DNA of 64,000 bases from Fidelibacterota bacterium (GTDB lineage: Bacteria; Fidelibacterota; Marinisomatia; SCGC-AAA003-L08; TS1B11): the NCBI GenBank assembly GCA_020354025.1, contig CP070638.1, forward strand, positions 517,523 through 581,522, read 5' to 3'. Shown here in pieces: positions 8,413-17,723 of the stretch. Below the pieces are notes generated by a model. The model saw only the letters and a program-made list of their open reading frames with translations. It did not search any database and was not told where the DNA came from. The position numbers and the translations under genes were made by a program. Within the stretch, counting starts at the first letter, position 1. Each line of letters starts with the position of its first letter.

Positions 8413-9762
8413 CTAATATACTACGTTGGCCAGCTCTTTGTAGATGGCATCCACTCTGGCTTTAAAGATGGGATCTTCTTCCATCTTTTTCTCGATTGTG
8501 CGGCAGGCATGGATAACTGTGGAGTGGTCTCTCCCGGCAAAATGCAGTCCGATGCTGACCAGCGAAGCGCCGGTGAGTTCCCGGGCCAGGTACATGGCTG
8601 TTTGACGTGCCAGTGCGACGTCTTGGGGGCGACCCTTACCAACCAGGGTATTCTCGCGAATGTTGAACTCCGCGGATACTTTCTTGATAACCTCATCTAC
8701 GGATACAGTCCTGGCGGCATTCTTTCCCAGGATCTCCTGGACAACCTGCTGCGCCATCTCGAGGGTAATATCCTGGTTACGTAGAGAACTGTATGCCAGC
8801 AGGCGGATAAGGGCTCCTTCCAAATCCCGCACATTGGATTTAATACAGTGAGCGATATACTCGGTGGTGTCATACGGGATTTCAAGGGCTTCATCCTCAG
8901 CTTTGCGCATAAGAATCGCAATTCTCGTCTCCAGATCAGGAGGATGGATATCCACGATGAGACCGGACTGGAAGCGGGAGATGAGACGATCCTGCAGGCC
9001 AGACAGATCGCTGGGGGACCGATCAAGGGTCATTACGATCTGTCTGCCATGCTGGTAAAGATCATTAAAAGTATGGAAAAATTGCTCTTGGGTTTGTTCC
9101 TTCTTTTGAAAGAACTGCACATCATCCACCAGCAACATATCCACATTGCGATAATACTTTGAAAAGGCAGTGGTACGGCTCCTTTGGATTGCTGAAATGA
9201 AGTCCAGGGTAAACTTTTCGCTGGTAACGTAAACAACATGGGTTTGAGCTTCCTCAGCTTGCGCATAGTTACCGATAGCCTGAAGCAGGTGAGTCTTGCC
9301 AAGTCCCACACCGCCATAGATCACTAAAGGATTAAACAGGTTTTTTGGTGACCGCCCGGATACAGACAGCGCCGCCGCCTTAGCGAACTGGTTGCCGGCA
9401 CCTTCAATGAAGTTCTCAAAGGTATAGCGGCGGTTAAGTTGAGAGAACCTGGAAAAGCCGTTCTTATCCTCATCTTCCGTCGGCAGACGGCTTGGTGTTT
9501 CATCACCTGGTGCATCTCCTAAGACCACGCTGTACTGCACCTGGAGATTCCTCCCGGTAGTCTTTTTTATAGCCTCCATAATGATTGGCCGATAGTGTGA
9601 ATCCAGCCATTCATAATAAAACTGGCTGGGCACCTGCAGGGTGAGATGTGCATCTTCCAGATTTGCAACTTTCAAAGGAGCAAACCAAGTCTGAAAGGTC
9701 TGGGTTGCTACCTTCTCTTTAATCAATGTTAGGCAGTCTTGCCAGACGAGTGAAGGTTCCAC
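8413..9762 (-). CDS. dnaA: Chromosomal replication initiator protein DnaA
   Basis: The 449-residue product has all four DnaA domains: an N-terminal interaction domain (about 1-85), a short linker, an AAA+ domain with Walker A GGVGLGKTHLLQ and Walker B LLVDDVQFF, and a C-terminal domain IV carrying the signature AGRDHSTVIHA that contacts DnaA boxes. It initiates replication at oriC and usually regulates its own promoter. Two perfect DnaA boxes lie 56-75 bases upstream of its start. The gene is not beside dnaN, recF or gyrB; its neighbours are a K+ channel gene and a divergent aminotransferase gene. Confidence 0.98.
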   Translation of the reverse strand: MEPSLVWQDCLTLIKEKVATQTFQTWFAPLKVANLEDAHLTLQVPSQFYYEWLDSHYRPIIMEAIKKTTGRNLQVQYSVVLGDAPGDETPSRLPTEDEDKNGFSRFSQLNRRYTFENFIEGAGNQFAKAAALSVSGRSPKNLFNPLVIYGGVGLGKTHLLQAIGNYAQAEEAQTHVVYVTSEKFTLDFISAIQRSRTTAFSKYYRNVDMLLVDDVQFFQKKEQTQEQFFHTFNDLYQHGRQIVMTLDRSPSDLSGLQDRLISRFQSGLIVDIHPPDLETRIAILMRKAEDEALEIPYDTTEYIAHCIKSNVRDLEGALIRLLAYSSLRNQDITLEMAQQVVQEILGKNAARTVSVDEVIKKVSAEFNIRENTLVGKGRPQDVALARQTAMYLARELTGASLVSIGLHFAGRDHSTVIHACRTIEKKMEEDPIFKARVDAIYKELANVVY

Positions 9763-10047
9763 TATTACTCTTAAATAAGGCTATGTTAATTTGAAAGCAG
9801 GTGAGGCTGGTGGACAATTATCCACAAGTTATCCACACATATAAACCGCACCTATAAAGTTGAAATAGCACTGCTGGAACAGTCAAGACAAATGTATCTG
9901 GAGCACCTATTTTTTTTCACGAGAATGCTAATCGGCAGTAAAAATTCACCGGTTCAGGCCATACACCAGTTGCGGCAGAAAAATGGGGCAATCGGACTTA
10001 CTGCCACTTAGCTTTGGCTATGGAGAACTGGTTTTGAAAGTAGCGAT
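9763..10047. other. dnaA upstream region; candidate oriC or autoregulatory region
   Basis: This 285-base gap separates the divergent dnaA and aminotransferase genes. It holds two perfect DnaA boxes (9818-9837), an AT-rich stretch after them including CACCTATAAAG, and a run of eight T residues around 9910. Such a region next to dnaA is the classic place for oriC, and the gene direction flips here. However, two boxes are few for a full origin and no long AT-rich unwinding element is evident, so it could be only the autoregulated dnaA promoter. Confidence 0.45.
9818..9837 (+). promoter_or_regulatory. Two perfect DnaA boxes (TTATCCACA)
   Basis: TTATCCACA is present at 9818-9826 and at 9829-9837, in the same orientation with an 11-base period. 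Both match the consensus exactly. They lie upstream of dnaA and should bind DnaA tightly, either to repress the dnaA promoter or as part of an origin. Confidence 0.8.
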
Positions 10048-11244
10048 ATGACGTCTTCCTCAGGAAAGCCAGCCCTAATTGGCGGTACTCCCGTTGTGGA
10101 CCACTCGCAGTGGCCAACCTGGCCGCCACGGCTGTCCGGACTGACAGACGCCCTCCGGGAGGTTGTTGAGCAAGATCAGTGGGGTGTACGGTCGGATACC
10201 ATCCGGCATTTTGAGGAAACCTTCGCCGAATACCACGATGCGAAGTATGCTCTGGGGATGGCCAACGGAACCCTGGCATTGGTCGCCGCCCTGAAGGCCC
10301 TAGATATCGGACCGGGTATGGAAGTTATCATCCCGGCCTATACTTTCATGGCGACCGCTGCGGCTATTCTGTTTTCCGGAGCTTCGCCGGTTTTCGCTGA
10401 TATTGATGCCCAGACTTTCAACCTGGACCCCCTTGATGCCACCCACCGTATTTCGACCAGAACAAGTGCTATCGTACCGGTTCATGTGGGGGGAAATCCT
10501 GCGGACATAGATGGTATCAACGAGCTGGCCCGGAAGCATGATCTGGCGGTGATCGAGGACGCGGCCCAAGCTCACGCCGCTGTTTATAACGGAAACAAGG
10601 TGGGTGCCCTCGGGGATGCGGGTTTCATTTCCTTCCAATCCTCTAAGAACATCACAAGTGGCGAGGGGGGCATCCTGCTAACCAACCGACGCGAGGTTTA
10701 TGAGCAGGCCTTCGAGATTTATAACTGCGGGCGAACCCTAACGGGGCCGTGGTACGAGCACATCAGCGGTGGCCTTAATATGCGCATGTCTGCATTTCAG
10801 GCAGCTGTATTGCAATGTCAAATGTCCCACATCGAAGAGTGGGCAGAACTCCGGGAGGCCAACGGATCCTACCTTGAAGGGCTACTTAACTCCATTCCCG
10901 GCATCAACTGTGCCCGGCGCTATCCCGGCACCACCCGGAATGCCTATCACCTGCTGATCTTCACATACGACTGTCGACACTTCGACGACCTACCCAAGAG
11001 CCGCTTTCTAGAGGCTCTCAGCGCCGAAGGCGTGGTCGCCACAGATGGCTACCGTCCGCTCCACCGGATGCCCTTTATTGACCAGCAAGATCTGGAGCTG
11101 CCAATCACCGAGCGTGTATGCCACGACGGCGTCTGGCTGCGACAATTTGAGCTACTGGCGGATACGACCATGATGGATAGCATCGCCGAGGCGGTCAGGA
11201 AGATACAGGCAAATGCTCAACAGCTGCATACAACTGCAAGGTAG
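10048..11244 (+). CDS. DegT/DnrJ/EryC1/StrS-family PLP aminotransferase
   Basis: A 398-residue fold-type I aminotransferase of the sugar aminotransferase family. The PLP lysine is in SFQSSKNITSGEGGI, the preceding ring-binding aspartate in AVIEDAAQAHAA, and the cofactor-phosphate region is near GMANGTLALVAALKAL. Members transaminate keto-sugars or cyclitols using glutamate or glutamine, for surface glycans or secondary metabolites. No glycan operon accompanies it, so the substrate is unknown. The start ATG has only a weak upstream ribosome-binding site. It is divergent from dnaA. Confidence 0.85.
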   Translation: MTSSSGKPALIGGTPVVDHSQWPTWPPRLSGLTDALREVVEQDQWGVRSDTIRHFEETFAEYHDAKYALGMANGTLALVAALKALDIGPGMEVIIPAYTFMATAAAILFSGASPVFADIDAQTFNLDPLDATHRISTRTSAIVPVHVGGNPADIDGINELARKHDLAVIEDAAQAHAAVYNGNKVGALGDAGFISFQSSKNITSGEGGILLTNRREVYEQAFEIYNCGRTLTGPWYEHISGGLNMRMSAFQAAVLQCQMSHIEEWAELREANGSYLEGLLNSIPGINCARRYPGTTRNAYHLLIFTYDCRHFDDLPKSRFLEALSAEGVVATDGYRPLHRMPFIDQQDLELPITERVCHDGVWLRQFELLADTTMMDSIAEAVRKIQANAQQLHTTAR

Positions 11245-11687
11245 GAGTCATGTTATAGCGTTCAATAACACCTAGACAATAAAAACAGGATCTGTCAGGG
11301 CTGTTTTATGGAACCATTCGTCGAGACCTGCGTATATTCAGACCCATTAATAACACCAGAAAATCAATAGCATACCAGATATCAAGCGATCAGACACCCA
11401 CACTCCCAGCTCCTGAAAGCCATGTATCCCATACTCTCAGCGGAATTTCTTGCTTCTGATGTCAAGCTGTGTCGGATTGACGCACCCTTTGTCGCCCAGA
11501 AACGCTAGTCCAGGCAATTTGTCATTGTGCAGTTACATGATTACGCTGAGCGCATCACCATCACCATTGCGGACAGCGATCTTGAGAAAGGAAAGGTAAC
11601 TATTATCATCCAAGGTATAGGCTGCACCCCAAAAGAGTCTTGGCTGCTCGGCAGGTACCGGAAACAGGAAAAGAAGGCACGATAGAA
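11245..11687. other. Intergenic region before the oxidoreductase operon
   Basis: About 440 bases with no convincing gene. A weak inverted repeat lies near its start (11282-11307). The rest should contain the promoter of the four-gene oxidoreductase operon, but I cannot pick out clear -35/-10 boxes. A TTG at 11640 is in frame with the next gene and could extend it. Confidence 0.5.
11282..11307 (+). terminator. Possible weak terminator after the aminotransferase gene
   Basis: AAAACAG (11282-11288) pairs with CTGTTTT (11301-11307) across a 12-base loop, 38 bases after the aminotransferase stop codon. The stem is short and AT-rich, so the call is tentative. Confidence 0.3.
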
Positions 11688-12155
11688 GTGGTATCGCGAG
11701 AAAGAACAAACAAAGATATCCGCGATGTATTGAAAGAATACGAACGGCACAGGGACAGCCTGATCCCGATTCTCCAGGGAGTCCAAAGGGAGCTGGGTTA
11801 TATATCCGAAGAGGCAATTAAAGCTATATCCAGCCACCTGAATATTTCAGAAAATGACATATACGGTGTGGCAACATTTTACACCCAGTTCAGATTCACA
11901 CGCCCGGGTGATCACATCGTGAGAGTATGCCAGGGAACGGCGTGCCATGTCAGGGGCTGCAAACGAATTATGAGTGAGGCGACTAAATACCTCGGCATCA
12001 GTCCGGGTGAGACTACACCGGAATATAAGTTCAGCCTAGACAGCGTGGCGTGCTTCGGTTCATGTGCGCTGTCGCCTGTAGTTGTGTTAGATGAAACGGT
12101 TCACGGAAGAATGACCGCACAGAAGATTAAAAAACTTCTGAAAACCACCGAATGA
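11688..12155 (+). CDS. NuoE/HydC-like [2Fe-2S] thioredoxin-fold subunit of an NAD(P)H oxidoreductase
   Basis: The product (155 residues from the GTG at 11688) has a helical N-terminus followed by a thioredoxin-like ferredoxin. Its four cluster cysteines appear as CQGTAC and CFGSC, and the segment GVATFYTQFRF is typical of NuoE. NuoE-type subunits hold a [2Fe-2S] cluster next to the flavin subunit NuoF. I favour the GTG at 11688, which follows an AAGAAGG stretch; an in-frame TTG at 11640 would add 16 residues unlike the family. The stop overlaps the start of the NuoF-fusion gene by four bases. It is the first gene of a four-gene operon and most likely belongs to a soluble bifurcating-type complex, since no membrane Nuo subunits are nearby. 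Confidence 0.88.
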   Translation: MVSRERTNKDIRDVLKEYERHRDSLIPILQGVQRELGYISEEAIKAISSHLNISENDIYGVATFYTQFRFTRPGDHIVRVCQGTACHVRGCKRIMSEATKYLGISPGETTPEYKFSLDSVACFGSCALSPVVVLDETVHGRMTAQKIKKLLKTTE

Positions 12156-15100
12156 AGTTCGGGAACATACAGCAGCGAGCGAAGCGGGAATGGGAAGCAT
12201 TCAGCCGACTGGAACGTCCACGGATATTGATAGGAGCCGTGACGTGTGGTCGTGCTGCAGGAGCATTGGGCGTACGTGCGACTTTTGAAAAGGAGCTTGC
12301 CGGAAGGTCCATCGCGGCGGATTTGTACGATGTAGGCTGCTTCGGTATGTGTTACGCGGAGCCTCTGGTGGAAATCGGTCTCCCCGGCGGTCAGCGGATA
12401 ATGTATAAAAACGTGACAGAAGGGATGGTCGCCGAACTGGTCAAAGATCTAATTGAAGAGGGCAATCCGCGGCCAGACCTGGCGCTCGCTACCCTTGGAG
12501 ACATCGCTATTGAAGGAATCCCCGAAGTCTCCAATCTGCCGATGATGGAGAGCCAGGTACGGATAGTTCTAAGGAACGCAGGACTGATTGATCCCACGAA
12601 CGCGTATCATTACGTGGCGAGACAGGGATACAGCGGTCTTGCCAGGGCTCTCGAGATGACGCCGGAGGAGGTTATCAAGGAGGTAAAGGAATCAGGACTG
12701 CGCGGGCGCGGCGGTGCTGGGTTCTCAACGGGATTGAAATGGGAATTCGCCCGTAGTTCACAAAGTGATGCAAAGTATGTCATCTGCAATGCAGACGAAG
12801 GAGATCCAGGGGCTTTCATGGACCGGGCGGTTCTTGAGAGTGATCCTCACGCAGTCCTGGAAGGTTTAACAATCACCGCATATGCCATTGGGGCCAGCCG
12901 AGGCTACATATATATAAGGGCCGAATACCCGCTTGCCGTCGAAAGACTCAGGGCCGCGATCAGACAGATGGAAGAGCTCGGCTTTATTGGAAAGAACATC
13001 ATGGGCTCCGATTTCAGTTTCTCCGTAAAGATAAAGGAAGGCGCCGGGGCTTTCGTTTGCGGAGAAGAAACAGCCCTGATGGCTTCGATCGAAGGGAGTC
13101 GGGGCATGCCCAGGCCGAGGCCACCGTTCCCGGCTACCTCCGGCCTGCATGGAGAGCCGACCAATATCAATAACGTGGAAACCCTAGCCAACGTGTCCGA
13201 GATTTTGAATAGAGGAGCGGAATGGTTCACCCGGTACGGAACAGAAAAGAGCCGGGGGACCAAGACATTTGCACTGGCGGGGAAGATCAACCGCACCGGC
13301 CTTATAGAAGTGCCGATGGGCATCACCCTAAAGGATATCATCTACAACATCGGCGGCGGCATTCCGGACGGCAAGAAATTCAAGGCGGTGCAGACCGGTG
13401 GCCCATCGGGTGGGTGTCTCCCTGAGGATCTTATCGAGCTACCTGTTGATTTCGAAGAACTCGCGAAAGCGGGGTCAATCATGGGTTCCGGTGGCATGAT
13501 CGTCATGGACGAGGATTCGTGCATGGTGGATATCGCCAGGTACTTCATTGAATTTACCCACAATGAATCATGCGGAAAATGCACTCCTTGCCGGATGGGC
13601 TCTCAGCACCTACTCCGAATGCTGATGGAAATCACCGAGGGTAACGGGACACCCGAACATATAGACGCTCTCGAAAAACTTGGGGAAACGATCAAGTCCG
13701 GTGCCCTATGCGGCCTGGGGCAGACGCTGCCAAATCCGGTGCTAAGCACGCTACGATACTTCAAGGAGGAATTTGAAGAACATATTGTACAGAAGAGGTG
13801 CGATGCATTAGTGTGTAAAGGCATTATTTCTTCTCCGTGCCAGTACACTTGTCCGATTCGCCAGGACGCACCCTGTTACATCGGCTATACAGCAAGAGAG
13901 GAATTCGACGAAGCAATTGAAGTAATTCGCCGGGAGAATCCTCTTCCAGGAATATGCGGGCGGGTATGCCCACATGAGTGTGAGGAGAAATGTGAGGCGG
14001 GTAAATACGATGATCCCATAGCCATTCGGGCGCTGAAGCGGTTTGCCGCGGACTATGAATTGAAGAAAGGGATCAAGCCGGAGAAAGCGGAAGTCAAGTA
14101 TGACGAGAAGGTCGCTATCGTGGGGTCTGGTCCGGCGGGACTAACGGCAGGGTACTATCTGGCCCTTGAGGGATATGCTTGCACAATATTCGAGGCGTTG
14201 CCAGTAGCCGGTGGCATGCTGGTGGTCGGTATCCCTGAATATCGCCTACCAAGGGCTATCATCAGACAGGAGATAGAATACATCGAGAAAAGCGGTGTCG
14301 AAATCAGGACTGGGATGGCACTCGGGAAAGATTTCACTGTAGACAAACTATTTGAACTGGGCTATAAGGCAGTCTTCCTGGCAGTTGGAGCGCATAAGCC
14401 GATAGATCCCAATATACCCGGATCGGGCCACCCGGCAGTTATTGACGGTGTGAAATTCCTGAGGGATCTGAACCTGGGCAAGAAGGTGAAACTTGGGGAA
14501 AGGATCGCGGTCATAGGAGGCGGCAATGTGGCAGCCGACTCGGCCCGGTCCGCCTTGCGGCTGGGATGCAAGGAGGTATTTATTGTCTACAGGCGGTCAC
14601 GTGAAGAGATGCCTGCGCTGCCGGAGGAATTACGCCAGCTGGAGGAAGAGAGCATAAACATCCAGTTCCTCACCGCACCGGTGAAGGCTGTTGAGGAGGA
14701 TGGGGAGTTCAAAGGAGTCGAGTGTTTGCGCATGGAACTGGGTGAACCAGACGATAGCGGCCGGCGTCGGCCGGTCCCAATCGAGGGATCGAACTTTTTC
14801 ATCGGATGCGACAACCTAGTCCTGGCTATCGGGCAGAAGCCCGATCTGGCATTTAACGGAGATGAGAACCTCCCGGTGACGAAATGGGGAACCATCAAGG
14901 CCGACGGTGAGACACTTATGACAGAAAGAGAGGGAGTATTCGCTGGTGGTGACGTGGTCTCCGGTCCTGACAATGTAATCAACGCAATAGCTCATGGTAA
15001 GCGGGCGGCGATAAGCATTGACCAGTACCTGCGAGGACATGAGGTAATCAAGGAATATGAAGTTGTCAGGCCTGCTGTCCGCGTCGATGCAGTTGAACTG

Positions 15101-15253
15101 ACAGACGAAGAAATTGAGAGACTTGCCAGGCCGGTAATGCCCTGTAAACCGGGCAAAGACAGGATCCGTAGCTTCATCGAGGTAGAGCAGGGATTCAGAG
15201 AGGATATGGCGGTGATAGAGGCGAAGCGGTGCTTGAGGTGCGACATTGAGTGA
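12152..15253 (+). CDS. NuoF/HydB-like flavoprotein fused to a GltD/NfnB-like FAD-NAD(P) oxidoreductase
   Basis: This 1033-residue protein joins two enzymes. Residues 1-110 form a thioredoxin-like ferredoxin domain with Cys32, Cys63 and Cys67. About 110-545 is a NuoF module with the FMN/NADH site ([19 protein letters not shown], then [10 protein letters not shown]) and a [4Fe-4S] motif ([13 protein letters not shown] plus a later CGLGQ). About 550-1020 is a GltD/NfnB-like module with cysteine clusters ([26 protein letters not shown]) and two Rossmann folds ([14 protein letters not shown] near 654, [10 protein letters not shown] near 789); a CxxC sits at the very end. It overlaps both neighbours. 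It likely oxidises or reduces NAD(H) at the FMN and NAD(P)(H) at the FAD, with electrons passed through Fe-S clusters. The fusion is clear; the reaction is inferred. Confidence 0.9.
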   Translation: MKFGNIQQRAKREWEAFSRLERPRILIGAVTCGRAAGALGVRATFEKELAGRSIAADLYDVGCFGMCYAEPLVEIGLPGGQRIMYKNVTEGMVAELVKDLIEEGNPRPDLALATLGDIAIEGIPEVSNLPMMESQVRIVLRNAGLIDPTNAYHYVARQGYSGLARALEMTPEEVIKEVKESGLRGRGGAGFSTGLKWEFARSSQSDAKYVICNADEGDPGAFMDRAVLESDPHAVLEGLTITAYAIGASRGYIYIRAEYPLAVERLRAAIRQMEELGFIGKNIMGSDFSFSVKIKEGAGAFVCGEETALMASIEGSRGMPRPRPPFPATSGLHGEPTNINNVETLANVSEILNRGAEWFTRYGTEKSRGTKTFALAGKINRTGLIEVPMGITLKDIIYNIGGGIPDGKKFKAVQTGGPSGGCLPEDLIELPVDFEELAKAGSIMGSGGMIVMDEDSCMVDIARYFIEFTHNESCGKCTPCRMGSQHLLRMLMEITEGNGTPEHIDALEKLGETIKSGALCGLGQTLPNPVLSTLRYFKEEFEEHIVQKRCDALVCKGIISSPCQYTCPIRQDAPCYIGYTAREEFDEAIEVIRRENPLPGICGRVCPHECEEKCEAGKYDDPIAIRALKRFAADYELKKGIKPEKAEVKYDEKVAIVGSGPAGLTAGYYLALEGYACTIFEALPVAGGMLVVGIPEYRLPRAIIRQEIEYIEKSGVEIRTGMALGKDFTVDKLFELGYKAVFLAVGAHKPIDPNIPGSGHPAVIDGVKFLRDLNLGKKVKLGERIAVIGGGNVAADSARSALRLGCKEVFIVYRRSREEMPALPEELRQLEEESINIQFLTAPVKAVEEDGEFKGVECLRMELGEPDDSGRRRPVPIEGSNFFIGCDNLVLAIGQKPDLAFNGDENLPVTKWGTIKADGETLMTEREGVFAGGDVVSGPDNVINAIAHGKRAAISIDQYLRGHEVIKEYEVVRPAVRVDAVELTDEEIERLARPVMPCKPGKDRIRSFIEVEQGFREDMAVIEAKRCLRCDIE

Positions 15254-17723
15254 TATAGACCTGAAAATAGACGGCAAGAGTGTGAAGGCCGAGACCGGCG
15301 ACACCGTGCTGGAAGCCGCGCGCAAGGCCGGTATCGAGATCCCGACCCTTTGCGCCCATCCCGAGCTGGAGCCAAGCGGCGCGTGCAGGCTGTGCGTAGT
15401 CGAGATAGAAGGCGAGAGAGGCTTCCCGACTTCGTGCACTACACTGGCAGCCGAGGGGATGGTGGTCAAGACCAGGACACCGGAAATAATCGAGCTCCGG
15501 CGAGACATCCTGAAGCTCATGCTGAGCGGCCACACCAGTCCGTGTCTCGTCTGTCTGCACAAGGAACTCTGTGAAGAATACCGTCCTCACCCGACGAAAT
15601 CGGGAAAGGTGACGGGCTGCACTTTTTGCAGCAACCGCGCTTCCTGTGAGGTCAGATTGCTCGCTGAAGAGCACGAAATAGATGACCTCGGATTGCCGAT
15701 AATATACAAGGACCTGGACCTCGAACGGCTCGACCCGTTCATGGACAGGGACTATAACCTTTGCATTCTTTGCGGAAGATGCGTCCGCATCTGCAAGAAG
15801 ATACACGGCCGGGCGGCGATCGATTTCATCGGTCGGGGAGCGGATGCCCGCATAGGGACGGCTTTTCAGCGCCACCACACGGAAGCGGGATGCCTCTTCT
15901 GCGGCTCATGTATCGATATCTGCCCGACCGGTGCGCTGACAGACCGCTTCGCCAAGTGGCACGGTACGCCAGACGAGACGGCTGAGACCACGTGTATCCT
16001 TTGTCCACTCGGGTGTTCCCTCAGCCTGAAAATCAAGGACGACAAGATAATCGCCACCGGAGCCACGGCGCTGACAAGAGAGTCGAGGATATGCGCCATA
16101 GGCCGTTTCGTCCTGCCGCAGATGGTCGAGAATCCGGTGCGGCTGACGTCGCATAAGATCCGCATTGAAGGGGGCTTGAGGAAGGCTTCATACGAGGAGG
16201 CCGTGGCGGAAGCCGCAAAGAAGCTGTCGGGCTTTACAGGATCGGAGTTCGCGTTGATCGCACACGCGTCGGCCACTCGCGAAGAGATCTACACGCTAGG
16301 GAAGTTCACAAGAGAAGTAATGAAATCCGAGAACTTCCACCTGGTGGACAGCCGGGGCGACGGGATAAAGCTCAATCCCGGAACAAAAGCCATCTTCACC
16401 ACGGGTGATCATGTCCCTGTCAACCCGTTGGGGAAACTTGACGTAATAATCGCCGCGGACATTCTTCCATCCTCTGCGACAGAATCCGCGGATGTAGTGT
16501 TCGGGGCATCCGTGTTCACGGAAACGGATGGCACGTTCCTGACCGCGTCCGGAGAGATCCGCGCCCTTTCAGCCGCTGCGAAGCCGCCGGATGGTATTTT
16601 CCCCGATTGGAGGATCATCTGTGATATAGCCGGTAAAATGGGCTCGCCCGGATTCGACTTCGATTCAACGGCCGCCATCAGGGAGGAACTGGAACGACGA
16701 GGGGCCAGCGAGCAACCGCCTGCCAGGCCCGATCCCTCCCCGCTCGATGATGTCGCCGCGCTGCCCAGCGCGTACCGGGGGCACCGGTTCACTGAGATAT
16801 CGGGCGCGCTGAAATCGGTATTGCCTGAAGAACAGCCTGCCGCAGAGAAAGAGGCCGAGGAGAGGGGAGAAAGGCCGTTCAGGATAATCGAGAAAGTGGA
16901 GATCGTGCCCAACACGCACATGATCACCGTGCAGGCCCCGGTCGTGGCTGCCAAATGCCAGCCCGGGCAGTTCGCGATCGCCATAGTCAACGAGAAGTCG
17001 GAAAGAATTCCTTACACCATTGCCGACTGGGACCGGGAGAAGGGCACTGTGACAATGATCGTGCTTGAAGCGGGGCGGTCCAGCCGGGAGATGGCGCTGC
17101 TCAGGGAAGGTGACCACCTGGCCCACTTCACCGGCCCACTGGGCGTCCCGATCGAGATCAAGAACTACGGTACGGTGGTATGCGGCGGCGGCTGCTATGG
17201 TGTGGGGGCCATGTTGCCGATTGCGCGGGCCCTGAAGGAAGCCGGGAACCGGGTCATCTGCATCGAGGAAGCGTCCAGCGGGTACCTGCTCCACTGGCAG
17301 GACAGGCTGGCCGAACACTGCGATGAGCTTGTCATTACGACCAAGGACGGTTCCGCGGGGATCAAAGGCGGCGTGCAGGAAGCGATTTCGATGCTCACGG
17401 CGAGGGGCGAGAAGGTCGACCAAGCCTTCATCATCGGCTGCACTTTCATGATGATGCTGGTATCCGATGCGACGAAGCAATACGGGATTCCCACGCTGAC
17501 GGCAATGAACCCGATCATGGTGGACGGCACGGGGATGTGCGGCGCCTGCCGGGTGACGGTCGGTGACGCGACGAAGTTCTCCTGCGTTGACGGACCGTTC
17601 CTTGACGGACACCAGGTTAACTGGACCGAGCTGATGCAACGGCGGGCGGCATACGGCAGGGAAGAGGTCCAGGCCCTGCCACAGGACCACCGCAAGCACG
17701 AACACGCCAGCACGAGCGAATGA
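15246..17723 (+). CDS. NuoG/HydA-like Fe-S protein fused to an NfnA (SudB)-like FAD/[2Fe-2S] domain
   Basis: An 825-residue fusion. Residues 1-80 form a [2Fe-2S] ferredoxin (Cys36, Cys47, Cys50, Cys64). Next comes the His-Cys3 [4Fe-4S] site (HTSPCLVCLHKELC, from about 96), an extra CTFCSNRASC motif, and two ferredoxin [4Fe-4S] motifs (CILCGRCVRIC, CLFCGSCIDIC). A further site resembles the N-terminal cluster of molybdopterin enzymes (CILCPLGC), with a short, reduced region after it. From about 545 to 800 the sequence matches NfnA: a ferredoxin-reductase-like FAD/NAD domain (QPGQFAIAIV, GGGCYGVGAMLP) and a C-terminal [2Fe-2S] site (GMCGACRV then CVDGPF). No hydrogenase H-cluster motifs are present. 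The start is TTG at 15246, overlapping the previous gene by eight bases. It probably wires electrons between the NuoF unit and the Nfn unit. Confidence 0.88.
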   Translation: MSDIDLKIDGKSVKAETGDTVLEAARKAGIEIPTLCAHPELEPSGACRLCVVEIEGERGFPTSCTTLAAEGMVVKTRTPEIIELRRDILKLMLSGHTSPCLVCLHKELCEEYRPHPTKSGKVTGCTFCSNRASCEVRLLAEEHEIDDLGLPIIYKDLDLERLDPFMDRDYNLCILCGRCVRICKKIHGRAAIDFIGRGADARIGTAFQRHHTEAGCLFCGSCIDICPTGALTDRFAKWHGTPDETAETTCILCPLGCSLSLKIKDDKIIATGATALTRESRICAIGRFVLPQMVENPVRLTSHKIRIEGGLRKASYEEAVAEAAKKLSGFTGSEFALIAHASATREEIYTLGKFTREVMKSENFHLVDSRGDGIKLNPGTKAIFTTGDHVPVNPLGKLDVIIAADILPSSATESADVVFGASVFTETDGTFLTASGEIRALSAAAKPPDGIFPDWRIICDIAGKMGSPGFDFDSTAAIREELERRGASEQPPARPDPSPLDDVAALPSAYRGHRFTEISGALKSVLPEEQPAAEKEAEERGERPFRIIEKVEIVPNTHMITVQAPVVAAKCQPGQFAIAIVNEKSERIPYTIADWDREKGTVTMIVLEAGRSSREMALLREGDHLAHFTGPLGVPIEIKNYGTVVCGGGCYGVGAMLPIARALKEAGNRVICIEEASSGYLLHWQDRLAEHCDELVITTKDGSAGIKGGVQEAISMLTARGEKVDQAFIIGCTFMMMLVSDATKQYGIPTLTAMNPIMVDGTGMCGACRVTVGDATKFSCVDGPFLDGHQVNWTELMQRRAAYGREEVQALPQDHRKHEHASTSE

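Noticed and set aside
15195-15878. Minus-strand open frames across the oxidoreductase operon (also at 16665-17828 and 18416-19144)
   Set aside because: They run antisense to well-supported NuoG-NfnA and NfnB genes with strong domain matches; high GC produces long shadow frames.
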